13,948 nt of DNA from Ignavibacteriales bacterium. Lineage in GTDB: Bacteria; Bacteroidota; Ignavibacteria; Ignavibacteriales; Ignavibacteriaceae. Position 1 is the first letter of the stretch; each line of letters begins with the position of its first letter. The notes under the pieces are model-generated. The model worked only from the letters and a program-made list of their open reading frames with translations, was not told where the DNA came from and did not search any database. The stretch covers positions 1-13,948 of the forward strand of contig PLNZ01000159.1 of assembly GCA_003142915.1 (NCBI GenBank), read 5' to 3'. The position numbers and the translations under genes are program-made. Shown piece after piece: positions 1 to 7,647 of this stretch.

Positions 1-2167
1 CTATTAACCCGTTCTTAAGGCCGGCAGTACCTGACCAAACCCTTCCCTGACCAATTGAATCAATATATTCAAAGGATTTTTTCCTGCCTGCTGCAGCTCT
101 TTTAACAAAATCTTTATACATACTCTTAATTGTTGACTCGGCTTTTGCCTGTTCTGCCGGAGTAAGATCACGATCGGGGATAGTGACCCCTATAAAGGGT
201 AGTGTAAAACCGAAACCAAGATCGGCATGTTCGCCTTTTTTTACAAAATCTGTTGAGACGCCGAGCTTGTTTTCAAATCCATTATTATATGCCCAGCCTC
301 CGATAACTCCTATTGATCCCGTTATTGTATTAGGAGAGGCAACAATTGTATCTCCGTACATAGAAAGCCAATATCCGCCTGATGCTGCTACGTATCCCTG
401 AGATATTATTACGGGTTTTTTCCCGCGGCATTTTTTTAATGCTTCTGCAATAATATCTGAAGCAAGTCCGTCACCGCCGGGAGAATCAACTCTTAAAACT
501 ATAGCTTTTATGTTCGGATCATCGGCAGCATAATTAACATCGAGAACAAGTTTTCTTGCGGTAATTCCTTCATCCATTGCACATAAGCCTAATGCATAAA
601 TAATTGCTACCTTCGGCTTTTCTCCCCAATAATTATCTTTAGGTAAATTAAATTTTTCAAGTGAGCCTGCATTAATAAAACTCTTATAACTTCCTTCCAG
701 CTTTTTTACCGTTTCAATTATATCATCCCACCGCCCCAGTGTATCTGCAAGCCCCGCCTCTATCGCTTCATCGGGAAGGAAAAGAGTGTGATTATTAACT
801 AGATCATCAAATTTATCGGGTTGAATATGCCTTCCTTCGCAGATATCATTTTTAGCTGTCTGATAAAAATCGTTAATCAAATCCTGTAATTGAGCGCTGT
901 CTGCTTCGCTCATTTTATCCCTGGAGTAAGTTTCATTAAAGGATTTGTATCTAAAATATCTCCATTCCGTAAATCCTATACCAAGTTTTTCCAGTGCATT
1001 TTTGTAATATTGTCTTCCGGCTAAGAATCCTTCCAGTATTATCATGCCCTGCGGATCCAGGATTATTTTATCGGCAATAGAAGCGAAGTCATACTCTTGT
1101 ATTTCCGGTTTATCGATATATATAACAACATGCTTCCCAGCCGCTTTGAATTGTTTTAGCTCTTCCCGCAATTCCCAAAGTTTCTCTTTATTTATTGACA
1201 TTCCGGAAGTATTGATTGCAATTCCGGCAATTGTTTTATCTTCTTTAGCTGCTTTGATTTCCTGAATAGTATTCAACAGCGTACTTGAATTATCAAAAAA
1301 CTTATACCGCTGATATTCTAATTCTCCGTTCAGGTTTATTTTAACATAATCTTCATTGGAATTTAAATTATGAAAAGGATTTCTATCATATGTGCCTATT
1401 CTTATGCCGTAAGTATTAAAACTGTTTTTGCCGGCATCATCAAAATGAGTATCGGAAGAAATGCCGAAGTTTCCAAAGCTTAACTCGACTCCGGCGGAAA
1501 ATAATTTAGTATCAAAATATCTGCCTGTTATTCTTATACCGGGGAAGGCTTCAACTGCCGCGCCTGTACTCCATTTAATTTCACCTGGATATCTATCCTT
1601 TTTAATAGAATAATCTCCGAATACCGAAATAAATTCATCTCCCAAAGGACGAACTGCAAAATCTATAACCCCCTCGCTCCTTCCTGAAGTTGGCAGATTA
1701 CTAATTAGGCCCAGTGAAAGATATTCATTTGGCCTGATTAGCGTACCAATAGTATATAAGTTTGAAGCATTAAACGCCCCCTCATCTCCTGTATTCCATG
1801 AGTAGCTTAAACCATAACTGAATGCATCATTGCCAAGTGATCCGGATATTTTATAATTATTCAAAGAAGCGCCGTAAAGCCTCGAATTAACAATTGCAAA
1901 TCCGAGATGGGGGATTGAAGAAAATAAACCCCAATTGTCAAAATTATTTAATGTGCCGGTTTTATTCGACCAGGTAAAAAATACATCGGGTCCGCTCTGA
2001 GTAGAAAGCATTGCAGGGTTATCATAACCGTATAAACCGTATTTCATAGCCCCGGGTGAAGTTAGCCCATATTGGTTTATAGCATAATAATCCATCAAGC
2101 TTGATTGAGCATGAAGCAAAACAGAAAATAATATGAATGAAATTATTGTGAGTTGAGACAGTTTCAT
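1..2167 (-). CDS. sppA: SppA-type signal peptide peptidase (peptidase S49, 67K-like) with exported beta-rich N-terminal extension; 3' end outside window
   Basis: The frame is open from ATG at 2167 to the window edge (722 codons) and its stop lies outside. Two S49 domains in tandem are visible, as in E. coli SppA: the first from about residue 272 and the second from about 527. The general-base lysine is K408 (YKSFNET context, matching K209 of E. coli) and the nucleophile is S596 (AASGGYW, matching S409), followed by TGSIGV and, near the edge, GRVW. Family members cleave leftover signal peptides and membrane proteins at the cell envelope. Residues 1-21 look like a Sec signal peptide ending in LHAQ. 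Residues 22-270 are not part of normal SppA. They show alternating polar/hydrophobic strands and an early NPAML motif, like PorV/FadL-type outer-membrane barrels. By comparison with E. coli, perhaps 60-110 residues are missing at the C-terminus. The gene is divergent from the ABC ATPase at 2294. The S49 assignment is firm; the barrel reading is inference. Confidence 0.9.
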   Translation of the reverse strand, partial: MKLSQLTIISFILFSVLLHAQSSLMDYYAINQYGLTSPGAMKYGLYGYDNPAMLSTQSGPDVFFTWSNKTGTLNNFDNWGLFSSIPHLGFAIVNSRLYGASLNNYKISGSLGNDAFSYGLSYSWNTGDEGAFNASNLYTIGTLIRPNEYLSLGLISNLPTSGRSEGVIDFAVRPLGDEFISVFGDYSIKKDRYPGEIKWSTGAAVEAFPGIRITGRYFDTKLFSAGVELSFGNFGISSDTHFDDAGKNSFNTYGIRIGTYDRNPFHNLNSNEDYVKINLNGELEYQRYKFFDNSSTLLNTIQEIKAAKEDKTIAGIAINTSGMSINKEKLWELREELKQFKAAGKHVVIYIDKPEIQEYDFASIADKIILDPQGMIILEGFLAGRQYYKNALEKLGIGFTEWRYFRYKSFNETYSRDKMSEADSAQLQDLINDFYQTAKNDICEGRHIQPDKFDDLVNNHTLFLPDEAIEAGLADTLGRWDDIIETVKKLEGSYKSFINAGSLEKFNLPKDNYWGEKPKVAIIYALGLCAMDEGITARKLVLDVNYAADDPNIKAIVLRVDSPGGDGLASDIIAEALKKCRGKKPVIISQGYVAASGGYWLSMYGDTIVASPNTITGSIGVIGGWAYNNGFENKLGVSTDFVKKGEHADLGFGFTLPFIGVTIPDRDLTPAEQAKAESTIKSMYKDFVKRAAAGRKKSFEYIDSIGQGRVWSGTAGLKNGLI

Positions 2168-2200
2168 AAAAAATCTCGTTTTTTTAACTAAATGTAGGGA

Positions 2201-2230
2201 ATTAACCAGTCATCTGTCAGGCAGGTTAAT
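2201..2230. promoter_or_regulatory. 7-bp inverted repeat in the divergent intergenic region
   Basis: ATTAACC (2201-2207) and GGTTAAT (2224-2230) are perfect inverted arms around a 16-nt spacer. They lie between the divergent starts at 2167 and 2294, where an operator could control both genes. Arms this short can occur by chance, and no clear TAnnTTTG promoter was found on either strand here. Confidence 0.2.
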
Positions 2231-2293
2231 CAGATTCCTATAGTATTTTTAATTATTTTAGTATAAAGAATTTATACAATTATAACCTTTATT

Positions 2294-3079
2294 ATGATCG
2301 AAATAAATAATCTCTATAAAAGTTTCGGAGATAACAAAGTTTTAAGCGGTGTTAATCTTCAAATAAATAAGGGAGAGACAATAGCAATTATAGGCAAAAG
2401 TGGCTGCGGTAAGAGTGTCCTTATTAAGCATATTGTCGGATTGCTGTATCCTGATTCCGGCTATGTTAAAGTTGAAGGACAAAGGATAGATGAATTAGAG
2501 ATGAAAGAATTGTATGAACTAAGAAAAAATTTTGGATTCCTTTTCCAGGGCGCCGCTCTCTTTGATTCAATGACAGTTGGAGAAAATGTTGCTCTGCCGC
2601 TTGTTGAATCACAATATGAATTTTCGAAATCGGAAATAGCGGATACAATTGCGGAAAAACTTAAACTTGTTGGTCTGCCCGATGCACAAAATTTAAAACC
2701 GTCAGAGCTTTCCGGCGGTATGAAAAAACGCGTTGGTCTTGCAAGAGCGCTTGTTACTAATCCTACATATATACTTTATGATGAGCCGACTACGGGTCTG
2801 GATCCTATAATGTCGGATTCAATTGACAACCTGATAAAAGAATTAAGTGAAAAAATAAAAGTTACTTCCGTTGTGGTTACACATGATATGTACAGCGTAA
2901 AAAATATAGCAGATAAAGTTGTTATGCTGCACGAAGGCATTATCCACTTTATTGGCTCCCCGAAAGAACTGTTAGAATCAAATGACTCGGTGATTATTGA
3001 TTTTATTAAAAGGACAGATATATCGCATTGGTTCAAAAATAAGGCAACCGAAGAAGGCTTGGAAAAAGGTATATATTAA
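2294..3079 (+). CDS. mlaF: ABC transporter ATP-binding protein, MlaF/Ttg2A/Mkl type
   Basis: This is a 261-residue cytoplasmic ABC ATPase of normal length. Visible motifs are Walker A GKSGCGKS (residues 34-41), Q-loop Q85, signature LSGGM (139-143) followed by KKRVGLARAL, Walker B ILYDEP (160-165) with catalytic E164, and H-loop H197 in VVTHDM. The GAALFDSMTVGENVALPL stretch after the Q-loop is typical of the MlaF/Mkl branch. In that branch the ATPase powers an MlaE-type permease and MCE proteins that move phospholipids or other lipids between the membranes. No MlaE or MCE gene is present in the window, so its partners must be encoded elsewhere. ATG 2294 fits the usual start of the fold; there is no clear Shine-Dalgarno site. 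The family call is good; the substrate is unknown. Confidence 0.85.
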   Translation: MIEINNLYKSFGDNKVLSGVNLQINKGETIAIIGKSGCGKSVLIKHIVGLLYPDSGYVKVEGQRIDELEMKELYELRKNFGFLFQGAALFDSMTVGENVALPLVESQYEFSKSEIADTIAEKLKLVGLPDAQNLKPSELSGGMKKRVGLARALVTNPTYILYDEPTTGLDPIMSDSIDNLIKELSEKIKVTSVVVTHDMYSVKNIADKVVMLHEGIIHFIGSPKELLESNDSVIIDFIKRTDISHWFKNKATEEGLEKGIY

Positions 3080-3241
3080 GTATTTATCGGAATCTTATAT
3101 TTTATATCTATAATTGTATATTCCACAACTTCTTCTTCAATACTTGAAAGTACCTATCTCAAATAATTATCATGCAGAAGCGCTTTACTATCGCTAAAAT
3201 ATATTTTTATTATTAGGATTCCGTATATGATTAGCGAATAG

Positions 3242-3257
3242 TTAATTTATAAATTAA
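3242..3257. promoter_or_regulatory. 16-bp AT-only perfect palindrome upstream of the DUF2721 gene
   Basis: TTAATTTATAAATTAA reads the same on both strands and ends 43 nt before ATG 3301. It could be an operator or the AT-rich part of a promoter. Because it contains only A and T in an AT-rich gap (3080-3300), chance is a serious alternative. Confidence 0.2.
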
Positions 3258-3300
3258 ATTTATATTGTAAGTATTTTTTTGTTTTTTAAAAAGTTTAAAG

Positions 3301-3780
3301 ATGGGAAATCAAATTTCAATTGTACAGGCAATCCAATTAATGCTTGCCCCGGGCATTATGATCTCGGCTTGCGGATTGCTAATCCTCGGAATGAATAATA
3401 AATATTCACTTGTGGTTAATCGTATAAGGTTACTGAATGAAGAAAAAAGAAGATTGATTCTGAAAGCTGGTGAAAGAGAATTTACCTATGAAGAAAATAT
3501 AAGGCTTCACAGCCTTTCACGGCAGCTTTCTGCTTTAGGTTTCAGAGTTAGACTGGTTCGTAATTCAGTAGTAGCAAATACCATTGCCGTAGGATTTTTT
3601 GTTCTCACATCTCTTTTTATCGGACTAGAATACCTCTTAGCTAATCAAAATTTAAATTATGTTGTTACATTTCTTTTCCTTGCGGGGATGCTGAATGTTT
3701 TAGCCGGTGTTGTATATTCTGCGTATGAATCCATAAAAGGATATGAAATAATTCTTTTTGAAGTGAAAACAGACGAATAA
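3301..3780 (+). CDS. DUF2721 family small membrane protein
   Basis: The product is 159 residues with three predicted membrane segments, roughly 8-30, 92-113 and 119-141. The first is separated from the other two by a charged cytoplasmic-type stretch (residues 39-90: NRIRLLNEEKRRL, then many Arg/Lys/Glu). The hydrophobic N-terminus with a conserved Pro-Gly (APGIM, 16-20), the NRIR(L)L element and the paired C-terminal helices match DUF2721 as I know it. The function of that family is not established. The start has no strong ribosome-binding site, but the first membrane segment begins directly after it. A stem-loop follows 44 nt after the stop, before aat, so the two genes may be separate or only partly coupled transcripts. 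Confidence 0.7.
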   Translation: MGNQISIVQAIQLMLAPGIMISACGLLILGMNNKYSLVVNRIRLLNEEKRRLILKAGEREFTYEENIRLHSLSRQLSALGFRVRLVRNSVVANTIAVGFFVLTSLFIGLEYLLANQNLNYVVTFLFLAGMLNVLAGVVYSAYESIKGYEIILFEVKTDE

Positions 3781-3824
3781 TTATCATGAATAATTGATAG
3801 ATATTTTTATAAGGTATCAAAATA

Positions 3825-3850
3825 AGCCGAAATCAAACTCTTGATCGGCT
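3825..3850 (+). terminator. Stem-loop between the DUF2721 gene and aat
   Basis: AGCCG-(AA)-ATCAA pairs with TTGAT-CGGCT: ten base pairs, a 2-nt bulge and a 4-nt loop (ACTC), followed by ATTTTC. It could be a weak terminator for the upstream gene or an attenuating or processing hairpin. It also covers TTG 3841, the only in-frame alternative start of aat, which argues that aat begins at ATG 3859. There is no true U-run, so termination is uncertain. Confidence 0.4.
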
Positions 3851-3858
3851 ATTTTCAA

Positions 3859-4461
3859 ATGAATGAGAAGCATAAATTTGACCCGAAGGAATTATTAGAA
3901 CCTGCCAGTATGCTTAGGTTATATGCCGGGGGCGCCTTTCCAATGGCAGATGAATCAACCGGCGAGATAAACTGGTATATGCCTACCATACGTACTATAA
4001 TTCCTTTTGACGGCTATAATGTTCCCCGTTCTTTAAAGAAAGAAATTCCTAAATTAAATTTTGAAGTTAAATTCGATTCGGATTTTTTATCGGTTGTAAG
4101 GGGTTGTGCCGAAAGAGACAAGACATGGATTTCCGGGGAGTTGATTGAAGCTTATTTACGTTTGGAAAGAATTGGTCATGTGCATACTGTGGAAGTATTG
4201 CAGAATGATAATTTAGTTGGCGGCCTTTATGGAATAACTTATAAGGGATCTTTTTTCGGCGAGTCTATGTTTTCCCGCGTCACGCAGGCTTCCAAGTTTG
4301 CTTTGATGAACTTAATTGAACATCTTAATGAAAAAGAATTTGTCCTTTTAGATGTACAATATATAACAGAACACTTGAAGATGTTCGGAGCGAAAGAAAT
4401 TACTTTTGATGAATATAGCCGACTTCTTATTGAAGCTAATGCAAAGGATTGTGAGTTTTGA
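3859..4461 (+). CDS. aat: Leucyl/phenylalanyl-tRNA--protein transferase
   Basis: The 200-residue cytoplasmic enzyme transfers Leu or Phe from aminoacyl-tRNA to the N-terminus of proteins starting with Arg or Lys, marking them for ClpS/ClpAP in the N-degron pathway. Recognisable blocks run through the whole protein: YAGGAFPMAD (22-31), PRSLKKEI (56-63), CAERDKTWISGEL (83-95), VEVLQNDNLVGGLYG (111-125), SFFGESMFSR (131-140) and FVLLDVQ (161-167). E135, D165 and Q167 align with the catalytic-region E156, D186 and Q188 of the E. coli enzyme. The family's WWSP appears here as NWYMP. ATG 3859 is preferred over TTG 3841, which would add six residues not seen in the family and lies inside a hairpin. 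No clpS or clpA is nearby. It converges with the M24 peptidase gene across a 40-nt gap. Confidence 0.92.
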   Translation: MNEKHKFDPKELLEPASMLRLYAGGAFPMADESTGEINWYMPTIRTIIPFDGYNVPRSLKKEIPKLNFEVKFDSDFLSVVRGCAERDKTWISGELIEAYLRLERIGHVHTVEVLQNDNLVGGLYGITYKGSFFGESMFSRVTQASKFALMNLIEHLNEKEFVLLDVQYITEHLKMFGAKEITFDEYSRLLIEANAKDCEF

Positions 4462-4501
4462 ATGCCTATATAGTACTTATCTAATTTATTTTCGGTTAAA
4501 C

Positions 4502-5692
4502 TTAATAGATTAATATCAATTCCTTTTGCGGCTTGGATATAAATTCGCATCCTGTTTTTGTTACGACAACTTCCTCCTCAATTGTAGCAGTTCCATAACC
4601 TTTCACGTAAAGTCTTGGTTCAATAGTATAGACTTGCGTTTCTTCGATCTTTAAAAAAGGCAGCTTACCATATTTTTCCCATTGAGGAAATAAACCGCCG
4701 CCGCCGTCATGTGCTGCCTTGCCAACCTGGTGTCCGAGTCCGTGCGGAAATTCTTCATATCCCCGTGAAATAATATAATCTCTGGCAATTCTATCCATCT
4801 CCAAACCGGTTACTCCGGGCTTTAATTTATCTGCAACCTTCTGGATTGAATCTTTTATTACATCAAAACCTCTTTGTACTTCGGCAGGGGCTTTTGTTTC
4901 ACCGTCTTTTAATACATACCATGTTCTTTGAAGATCGGAACAATAACCTTTATACCTTATGCCAAAATCAGCATTAACAAGATGTCCTCTTTCGACTTTC
5001 CTTTTTGAAGGAGCTGCATGTGCGCTTTTTGCTTCAGGGCCACTAAAAATTGCCGGACAGTAATCTTCTTCCCATGAAAGTCCATAGCCAAGTTTTTTTG
5101 TTAATTCTTTTACAGATGCAGCTATTTCAAGCTCACTTTTACCCGGCATAATAAAGTTTTTCATTTCGTCGAAAATCTTTAAGGTTTCATCTACTGCATA
5201 TTTCATAATTTCTAATTCGGCTTTGGATTTTCTTCCGCGTAGCGCTGAAATTACTTCTTCCGAGGAAACAAGTATTTCCGAAAATTTAGTTCCCCTTAAA
5301 TGGTCTGAAAGAATTAAATACATACCATATGTTAATCCATCGGCAAGGTTAGAATTTTTTGAAAAATTGATTGCTATCTTTTTTGGGTTTTTATTTTTTA
5401 AATATTCTACTAAAGGATCTCTGATTGATTTTACATAACCCATCACATTTTTGTAAGGAGTAAATCTCCGGAAGTTTTCTACATCATATTCACCTACAAT
5501 TGCGGTTGAATCACCATCTTTGCCAATCATTAATGCAGACTGCCATGTGCATTCCATTCCGGAAATCATTTCCATTGCCGGGTCTTTAATGCTGCCCGTT
5601 TCCCGAACAAACGTTAACCATAAGTCGATATCCTTTTCATTTAGAACCTGGCTTGCCTGTTCAATTTTCTGTTTAATAATTTGTTCCGACAT
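4502..5692 (-). CDS. M24 family metallopeptidase, Xaa-Pro aminopeptidase/prolidase-like
   Basis: The 396-residue protein has the two-part layout of M24B peptidases: a creatinase-type N-terminal domain (about 1-150) and a pita-bread catalytic domain (about 155-390). All five expected metal ligands can be placed by comparison with E. coli PepP: D242 (NADFG), D253 (CSDLQR), H321 (second His of HGLGHQVG), E358 (IEPR) and E372 (IEEEV). Such enzymes remove an N-terminal residue before proline or split Xaa-Pro dipeptides using two Mn or similar ions. No signal peptide is seen, so it should be cytoplasmic. The ATG is preceded by AGAGAGG-like sequence about 6 nt away, one of the better ribosome-binding sites in the window. 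The sequence does not settle aminopeptidase P versus prolidase versus an orphan M24 peptidase. Confidence 0.88.
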   Translation of the reverse strand: MSEQIIKQKIEQASQVLNEKDIDLWLTFVRETGSIKDPAMEMISGMECTWQSALMIGKDGDSTAIVGEYDVENFRRFTPYKNVMGYVKSIRDPLVEYLKNKNPKKIAINFSKNSNLADGLTYGMYLILSDHLRGTKFSEILVSSEEVISALRGRKSKAELEIMKYAVDETLKIFDEMKNFIMPGKSELEIAASVKELTKKLGYGLSWEEDYCPAIFSGPEAKSAHAAPSKRKVERGHLVNADFGIRYKGYCSDLQRTWYVLKDGETKAPAEVQRGFDVIKDSIQKVADKLKPGVTGLEMDRIARDYIISRGYEEFPHGLGHQVGKAAHDGGGGLFPQWEKYGKLPFLKIEETQVYTIEPRLYVKGYGTATIEEEVVVTKTGCEFISKPQKELILIY

Positions 5693-5851
5693 GATTTCCT
5701 CTCTAAAAAAATCAAAAAAAGATGAATTTTCTTTAGAAATCTACTAAATATGTTAAAAATAAACTATTTCCATTGTAATTTCTCAAAACTTTAATTTTTT
5801 TAAGAGACAGGCTTCCGGAGCTTTGAAACTTATGAAATGTCTTAAATTAAG

Positions 5852-5881
5852 TTTGAAAAATTCAGATTATTTGTATCTTTA
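5852..5881 (+). promoter_or_regulatory. Candidate Bacteroidota-type promoter for gdhA
   Basis: TTTG (5852-5855) and TATCTTTA (5874-5881) are separated by 18 nt, close to the -33 TTTG / -7 TAnnTTTG pattern used by the primary sigma factor of Bacteroidota. The second box differs from consensus at its last base (A for G). Start site and use are inferred. Confidence 0.35.
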
Positions 5882-6000
5882 TTTTATAAAACTAAAATAA
5901 ACAGGTTAAGCTTTTTAGTTATTTAAATGCTAACTTTATTTAAATAAAAAATCTGCTTCTGGTTGTGAAAAGAAATAATATTAAATTTTCAACAGGAAAG

Positions 6001-6042
6001 ATGGAGTCCCCAAAAGGGAAGCGTAGTTGTGTCAAGAATTAA
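6001..6042 (+). CDS. Possible 13-residue leader peptide upstream of gdhA
   Basis: AGGAAAG immediately before ATG 6001 is a reasonable ribosome-binding site. The frame encodes MESPKGKRSCVKN and stops at TAA 6040-6042. TCCC (6007-6010) and GGGA (6016-6019) form a small hairpin inside it. It lies about 230 nt before gdhA in the putative leader. There is no run of one amino acid that would suggest classical attenuation, and a chance frame this short is common, so this is only a candidate. Confidence 0.15.
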   Translation: MESPKGKRSCVKN

Positions 6043-6273
6043 TTTGACCGGCTTATGAAAAATTATAAAAGAACTAAAATTGTAATTCTGTTGTTTCAAT
6101 TTAACTCTCTTGTAAAACGGGTTAAATTTTTTGCCTGCCGGTGCCTGATTTTATGCGCCTCCTTTTTAGATTTCATTTTAACAATATCAGCGTTAGAAAA
6201 TTTTTATAAGTTTCCTCTTATCTTCCAAAGTTGTAATTCAATTTTTTACAAACAAATAAATTGAGAGTTTATT

Positions 6274-7614
6274 ATGTCTGAATATGTTGCAAAATTATTA
6301 GTCGAAGTAAAATCTAAAAATCAAAATGAACCGGAATTTCATCAGGCTGTACAGGAAATTATGGAATCTTTGGAAATTGTGTTAGAGCGTCACCCGGAAT
6401 ACCGTTCAGCAAAAATTCTTGAAAGAATGGTTGAGCCGGAAAGAATAATTATTTTTCGCGTCCCCTGGATGGATGATCAGGGAGAAATTCATATCAACCG
6501 CGGTTACAGGATTGAAATGAACAGCGCTATAGGTCCATATAAAGGCGGGTTGAGATTTCACCCCTCGGTTACGCTTGGCATTTTAAAGTTTTTAGCGTTC
6601 GAACAGGTTTTTAAAAACAGTTTAACAACACTCCCTATGGGCGGTGGAAAAGGCGGTTCCGATTTTGATCCTAAAGGTAAAAGTGATAATGAAGTTATGA
6701 GATTTTGTCAAAGTTTTATGTCGGAGCTTTTCAGGCATATTGGGCCTGATACAGATGTTCCTGCCGGCGATATTGGCGTTGGAGGAAGGGAAATCGGATT
6801 TCTTTTCGGTCAGTTTAAAAAATTGAGAAATGAATTTTCAGGTGTACTTACCGGTAAAGGCTTAAACTGGGGTGGCTCTTTAATACGCCCCGAAGCTACC
6901 GGTTACGGTGCAGTTTATTTTGCGCAGGAAATGCTGAAAACCAAAGGCGAAGATATTGAAGGAAAAGTATTCGCGGTTTCCGGTTTTGGAAATGTCGCAT
7001 GGGGAGCTGTACAGAAAATAACACAATTAGGCGGTAAAGTTGTTACTCTTTCAGGCCCTGACGGATTTATTTATGATAAGAATGGAATCTCAGGTGAAAA
7101 GATTGACTTTATGCTGAGGATGAGGTCAAGCGCTAATGACAGAGTGCAGGATTTTGCCGACAAGTTTAAAGTAGAATTTTATTCCCGAAGAAGGCCATGG
7201 GATGTCATAGCTGACGTAGCAATGCCATGCGCAACGCAAAATGAAATTTTTGAAGATGATGCCAAATCATTAATAAAAAACGGCTGCAAGTGTGTTTGTG
7301 AAGCAGCTAATATGCCTACTACGCTTGAAGCATACAAAATATTCAAGGATGCAGGAATGCTGTTTGCTCCGGGTAAAGCTGCCAATGCAGGCGGTGTTGC
7401 GGTATCCGGTTTGGAGATGTCTCAGGATAGTATGCGTCTTCCCTGGCCAAAAGATGAAGTCGATCATCGTCTGCATCAAATAATTACTAAGATACATGAA
7501 ACATGCCTAACTACGGCAGAGCGTTTCAGCACTCCCGGTAATTATGTAAATGGAGCCAATATTGCAGGCTTCTTAAAAGTTGCCGATGCTATGCTGGATC
7601 AGGGATTAGTTTAA
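6274..7614 (+). CDS. gdhA: Glutamate dehydrogenase, probably NADP-dependent
   Basis: The 446-residue protein is the normal length for hexameric bacterial GDH, which reversibly aminates 2-oxoglutarate to glutamate with NAD(P)H in the cytoplasm. The catalytic domain shows GPYKGGLRFHPSV (87-99), the active-site lysine K126 in PMGGGKGGSDFDPKG, and D166 in PAGDIGVGGREIG. The coenzyme domain has the Rossmann loop SGFGNVAWG (236-244). A serine, not an acidic residue, follows the second strand (VVTLSGPDG), which favours NADP. The NIAGFLKVADAM C-terminus is also typical. The strong match to E. coli GdhA-like proteins supports a biosynthetic role. It is followed after 33 nt by the receiver/ATP-binding gene on the same strand, so the two probably share a transcript. 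The long leader may carry regulation. Confidence 0.95.
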   Translation: MSEYVAKLLVEVKSKNQNEPEFHQAVQEIMESLEIVLERHPEYRSAKILERMVEPERIIIFRVPWMDDQGEIHINRGYRIEMNSAIGPYKGGLRFHPSVTLGILKFLAFEQVFKNSLTTLPMGGGKGGSDFDPKGKSDNEVMRFCQSFMSELFRHIGPDTDVPAGDIGVGGREIGFLFGQFKKLRNEFSGVLTGKGLNWGGSLIRPEATGYGAVYFAQEMLKTKGEDIEGKVFAVSGFGNVAWGAVQKITQLGGKVVTLSGPDGFIYDKNGISGEKIDFMLRMRSSANDRVQDFADKFKVEFYSRRRPWDVIADVAMPCATQNEIFEDDAKSLIKNGCKCVCEAANMPTTLEAYKIFKDAGMLFAPGKAANAGGVAVSGLEMSQDSMRLPWPKDEVDHRLHQIITKIHETCLTTAERFSTPGNYVNGANIAGFLKVADAMLDQGLV

Positions 7615-7647
7615 CAGACTTTTAATAAATTGTGGATAGTGGAGTTT

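Larger units (their letters stand above)
5693..6273. other. 581-bp intergenic region: divergent promoters and long gdhA leader
   Basis: This gap separates the divergent M24 peptidase and gdhA. I see a plausible plus-strand promoter at 5852-5881, a short reading frame with a ribosome-binding site at 6001-6042, and less AT-rich patches at 6000-6053 and 6130-6165 (GCCTGCCGGTGCCTG). ACCGGC (6047-6052) and GCCGGT (6135-6140) could pair. The frame 6055-6264 is open but has biased low-complexity composition and no family likeness, so I do not call it a gene. If the promoter is right, gdhA has an untranslated leader of about 385 nt. Confidence 0.5.

Noticed and set aside
1044..1265. Plus-strand frames inside sppA and other long genes (for example 183-401, 1044-1265, 5223-5438, 11262-11480).
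   Set aside because: They lie antisense to, or in another frame of, genes with clear family motifs and show no protein-family features of their own.
3076..3153. Minus-strand peptide with SIEEEVV, echoing TIEEEVVV at the metal-binding end of the M24 peptidase, suggesting a degraded peptidase copy after the ABC ATPase gene.
   Set aside because: Only seven residues match, an in-frame stop lies just upstream, and no other peptidase block is found nearby. Chance is more likely.
3841..3858. TTG start six codons upstream for aat.
   Set aside because: The extra residues are not in the family, and the TTG is buried in a 10-bp stem-loop. ATG 3859 fits the family start.
6055..6264. 69-codon plus-strand frame directly before gdhA.
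   Set aside because: It has no ribosome-binding site, a Phe/Leu/Lys-rich composition typical of AT-rich noncoding DNA, and no family likeness; it lies in the probable gdhA leader.
7630..7647. TTG start six codons upstream for the receiver/ATP-binding protein.
   Set aside because: ATG 7648 is preceded by GGAG at 7641-7644, whereas TTG 7630 has no ribosome-binding site.
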